This document shows positions 61,572 to 64,000 of a stretch of 64,000 nt of DNA, one piece after another; position 1 is the stretch's first letter; every line of letters starts with the position of its first letter. The notes beneath the pieces were generated by a model, which made no database searches, had not been told where the DNA came from, and saw only the letters and a list, made by a program, of their open reading frames with translations. Source of the stretch: Pseudorhizobium banfieldiae (lineage in GTDB: Bacteria; Pseudomonadota; Alphaproteobacteria; Rhizobiales; Rhizobiaceae); contig NZ_FO082820.1 in the NCBI RefSeq assembly GCF_000967425.1, forward strand, positions 2,232,001 through 2,296,000. The letters run 5' to 3'. Made by a program: the position numbers and the translations under genes.

Positions 61572-63224
61572 ATGGAATCGACGATCGTCATCATCAATCT
61601 CTTCGGCGCGGTGGCCCTGCTGCTCTTTGGCCTTGCCCAGGTGAAGGATGGCGTCACCCGTGCATTCGGCACCCGGCTTCGCACAGGTCTCGCCACCGGA
61701 ACGCAGAGTGGCCTCCGCTCTTTCGTGTCGGGTTTCGTCGCAACCGTGGCTCTGCAAAGTTCGACCGCCACGGCACTTACCGTTGCCTCCTTCGTCGAGC
61801 GGGACCTGATCCGCGCGCGAATGGCGCAGATCGTCCTGCTCGGCGCCAATGTCGGAACTGCCGTCACGGCCTGGATCGTCGCTACCGGCATCGAGTGGCT
61901 GTCGCCGTTGCTGATCCTTGTCGGCCTCGTCGTCCACCGCGGCGGCTCGACCGCGCGCAAGGGCGGCGGCACGGCGCTGATCGGCATCGGCCTCATGCTC
62001 CTGTCGCTCCACCTCCTGTCCATGGCGACCGAACCGATGCGGGAATCGCCGGCACTCTCGGCCTTCATCCGGCTCCTCGATGGCGCATGGCCCGTGGCGC
62101 TGGCCCTGACAGCATTGCTGGCCGTCGTCTCCTCGTCCAGCCTCGCGGTCGTCGTGCTCGTCCTGTCGCTCGCTTCCACCGGGACCCTGTCCACTGAACT
62201 CATCATAGTATTGATCCTCGGCGCCAATCTCGGCGGCGCCATTCCACCGGTGCTTGCAACATTTTCGGGACCTGCCTCCGCCCGCCGCATCACCACCGGC
62301 AATCTTGTGGTCCGGGCCATCGGCTGCCTGATCACCCTCCCGCTGGTCGCCTTTGCCGCCGAACTGCTGGAAACGCTGCCGCTCAATCCGGCAAAACTGC
62401 CGGTCGACGCGCATCTCGCCTTCAACATCGCACTGGCACTTCTTGCATGGCCCTTCTCAGGCCTTCTCTCCGACTTGATGAAGCGCCTCATTCCGACCGC
62501 CGAAGACCCGGATACCGGTCCGAAGTTCCTTGACGCCCAGGCGCTGTCCACTCCCGTGGTCGCTCTCGCGAACGCCACCCGCGAGGTCCTTCGCGTCGGC
62601 GATCTCATCGAACGTATGCTCGTCCGCGTGGAAAATGCCTTCCGGCACAATGACCTCGCGCCGCTTGCCGAGATAGAGGCGATGGAGAAGCGGGTCGACA
62701 ACCTCCAGCAGGAGGTCAAGATCTACCTCTCGAAGCTCGGCCGCGAGGGCCTCGAAGGCGAGAACCTGCGCCGGTCTCTCGCGGTGATGGACTATGCCAT
62801 CAATCTGGAACATACGGGCGACATCATCGAGAAGGGCCTGGGCGAGCAGGTCCGCAAGAAGATATCGGGCAGCCTCAAGTTCTCCGAGGATGGCTACCAG
62901 GAGCTGAAGAACCTCTTCGACCTCACGATCGAGAACCTGCGCATCGCCCAGACCATCTTCGTGACCGGAGACTTCAACCTCGCACTGCGCCTGATGGAGA
63001 TGAAGGTCGACGTGCGAAAGGCTGAGAAGCTATCGGCGGAGCGGCACCTCGAGAGGCTTCGCGATGGCCGACTGGAAAGCCTGCAGACGAGTTCCCTGCA
63101 TCTGGACATCCTCCGCGACCTTAAGCGTATCAACGCCCATATCGTCTCGGTCGCTCATCCGATCCTCGATGATAGCGGGCTGCTTCGTGAGAGCCGCCTG
63201 CGCCAGGCAGAACCCGGCGCCTGA
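61572..63224 (+). CDS. Na/Pi cotransporter family protein with PhoU-like domain
   Basis: A 550-residue membrane protein with two Na/Pi-cotransporter repeats. The first holds the signature FVATVALQSSTATALTVASFVE; the second, VVSSSSLAVVVLVLSLAST, is its partner in the inverted-repeat fold. The N-terminal half has about eight to nine membrane segments. From about residue 340 a helical PhoU-like domain (VVALANATREVLRVGDLIERMLVRVENAFR and NLEHTGDIIEKGLGEQV) follows, which in related YjbB-type proteins tunes phosphate export. It may export or import phosphate; the direction is unclear. The start at 61572 (MESTIVIINLFG) is preferred over TTG at 61542. Confidence 0.92.
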   Translation: MESTIVIINLFGAVALLLFGLAQVKDGVTRAFGTRLRTGLATGTQSGLRSFVSGFVATVALQSSTATALTVASFVERDLIRARMAQIVLLGANVGTAVTAWIVATGIEWLSPLLILVGLVVHRGGSTARKGGGTALIGIGLMLLSLHLLSMATEPMRESPALSAFIRLLDGAWPVALALTALLAVVSSSSLAVVVLVLSLASTGTLSTELIIVLILGANLGGAIPPVLATFSGPASARRITTGNLVVRAIGCLITLPLVAFAAELLETLPLNPAKLPVDAHLAFNIALALLAWPFSGLLSDLMKRLIPTAEDPDTGPKFLDAQALSTPVVALANATREVLRVGDLIERMLVRVENAFRHNDLAPLAEIEAMEKRVDNLQQEVKIYLSKLGREGLEGENLRRSLAVMDYAINLEHTGDIIEKGLGEQVRKKISGSLKFSEDGYQELKNLFDLTIENLRIAQTIFVTGDFNLALRLMEMKVDVRKAEKLSAERHLERLRDGRLESLQTSSLHLDILRDLKRINAHIVSVAHPILDDSGLLRESRLRQAEPGA

Positions 63225-63241
63225 TCGTCTTCCGCCTCTCG

Positions 63242-64000
63242 TCATGACTGGTCTCCCGGTCGCACATGCGCCAGGACCGGCATACCAACCCGCACGGCGA
63301 GCGACCCGAAGGCGACGGCGAGAGCCGCAAGTCCCGCCAGTCCCCATGCCGCGGAGAATCCCGCCGCCCCGATCACCGGCTGCGAGATGAGCGGCGACAC
63401 GAACTGGCCTAGGAAGATGCTGGAGACCAGCAGGCCCGAGATCCGCCCCCTGATCTGTGGCGGCGCAAGCAGCATCACTGCGCCGGCGAAGTTCGGCATC
63501 ACGGTTCCCATGCCGATGCCCGAGATCGCCAGCGCCATCAGCACCCCAGGATAGCTATCTGCGAACGAAAGCAGCACGAACGCAGATCCGATTGATCCGA
63601 AGGCCAGTGCAAACACACCCATCACTCCCAGTCGCTGCCGCACCCTTGCGAACAGAAGGGCGCTGACGACGCCGACCCCCTGCCCGAGACCAATCGCTCC
63701 GCCGGCCAGGCTCGGCGATGAGATTCCCATGGACTTCAGGAAGAACGGCAGCTGCGTCGGGATCATGTAGAAGACGACCATGTTGAAGATCGCGCCGACC
63801 AGCAGCAATCCGAGAAGGATCGTCGTTCGCCGGTCGAGCGGCCGCGCCTCCAGCGTCCTCTGTGCCGCCGAAGCGCGTGCTGGCTCGGTGAGGAAGAACA
63901 GCGCGGCCGGAAGAAGCAGGAAGGCCAGCGCATAGACCAGGAACGGCATGCGCCAGTGGATTTCGGCGAGCAACCCGCCGCCCGTCAGGAATAGAGTCCC
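63242..64000 (-). CDS. MFS transporter, 5' end cut by window
   Basis: The C-terminal part (about 252 codons) of a major facilitator transporter. The frame runs to base 64000 without a stop and with no convincing start in view, so the beginning lies outside the window. The visible part has about seven membrane segments, with a charged loop (EPARASAAQRTLEARPLDRR) between the two six-helix halves and ARVRQRLGVMGVFALAFG in the second half, which resembles motif A of MFS carriers. The carrier group is DHA1-like. No gene in the window suggests the substrate. It is convergent with the Na/Pi cotransporter gene. Confidence 0.86.
   Translation of the reverse strand, partial: GTLFLTGGGLLAEIHWRMPFLVYALAFLLLPAALFFLTEPARASAAQRTLEARPLDRRTTILLGLLLVGAIFNMVVFYMIPTQLPFFLKSMGISSPSLAGGAIGLGQGVGVVSALLFARVRQRLGVMGVFALAFGSIGSAFVLLSFADSYPGVLMALAISGIGMGTVMPNFAGAVMLLAPPQIRGRISGLLVSSIFLGQFVSPLISQPVIGAAGFSAAWGLAGLAALAVAFGSLAVRVGMPVLAHVRPGDQS

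Overview
The window looks like a chromosomal segment of an alphaproteobacterium of the family Rhizobiaceae (Rhizobium/Agrobacterium/Sinorhizobium type). The reasons are high GC content, a greA - lpcC/lpsB-type mannosyltransferase - Lrp - trxB - LysR (LsrB/VtlR) gene order, two tandem AbcR-type small RNA genes beside that LysR gene, a MHYT-GGDEF-EAL protein, a second-type ClpS, and protein sequences that read as rhizobial throughout. I see no transposase, integrase, prophage, CRISPR array, rRNA or tRNA gene. Both window edges cut a gene: carA at the left (5' end missing) and an MFS transporter at the right (5' end missing).

Left part (1-20 kb): carA, a MATE exporter, a YpfJ-type zinc metallopeptidase, a fosmidomycin-resistance-type MFS exporter, carB behind a possible attenuator hairpin, an ArsR/SRPBCC mini-operon behind a 30-bp dyad, a DHA2 MFS exporter, then a coupled radical-SAM/UdgX DNA-repair pair whose promoter carries a LexA-type box (GAAC-N7-GAAC). 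Next come greA with a terminator-like leader, a small LPS-core block with a low-GC unknown gene, an Lrp regulator, trxB and lsrB/vtlR.

Middle part (20-45 kb): tandem AbcR-type sRNAs, an ArsR gene with an operator on its own start codon and an old-yellow enzyme, a DUF2188 protein, a ChaA-type cation/proton antiporter, a secreted sugar dehydrogenase, aspartate aminotransferase, a DMT transporter, cspA with a long leader, a glyoxalase-II-like hydrolase, a MarR/OmpR/EnvZ-like regulatory triad with a divergent small membrane peptide, csaA, proC-ybjN, a BMFP coiled-coil protein, the lgt-midA-pgeF-M24-lipoprotein run, prs, a chemoreceptor and a c-di-GMP enzyme.

Right part (45-64 kb): mostly housekeeping: rplY, pth, an MpaB-type oxygenase, clpS, ychF, a Crp/Fnr regulator with a DUF2892 membrane protein, two MaoC hydratases, apt, the petABC cytochrome bc1 operon, an EEP-family hydrolase, two tandem ABC exporters, trmL, a Na/Pi-cotransporter-PhoU protein and the partial MFS gene. 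The most interesting points for follow-up are the SOS-box-controlled radical-SAM/UdgX operon, the leader hairpins before carB and greA, the low-GC gene in the LPS-core slot, an M24-fold protein that lacks the metal ligands, and several well-formed dyads at regulator genes.
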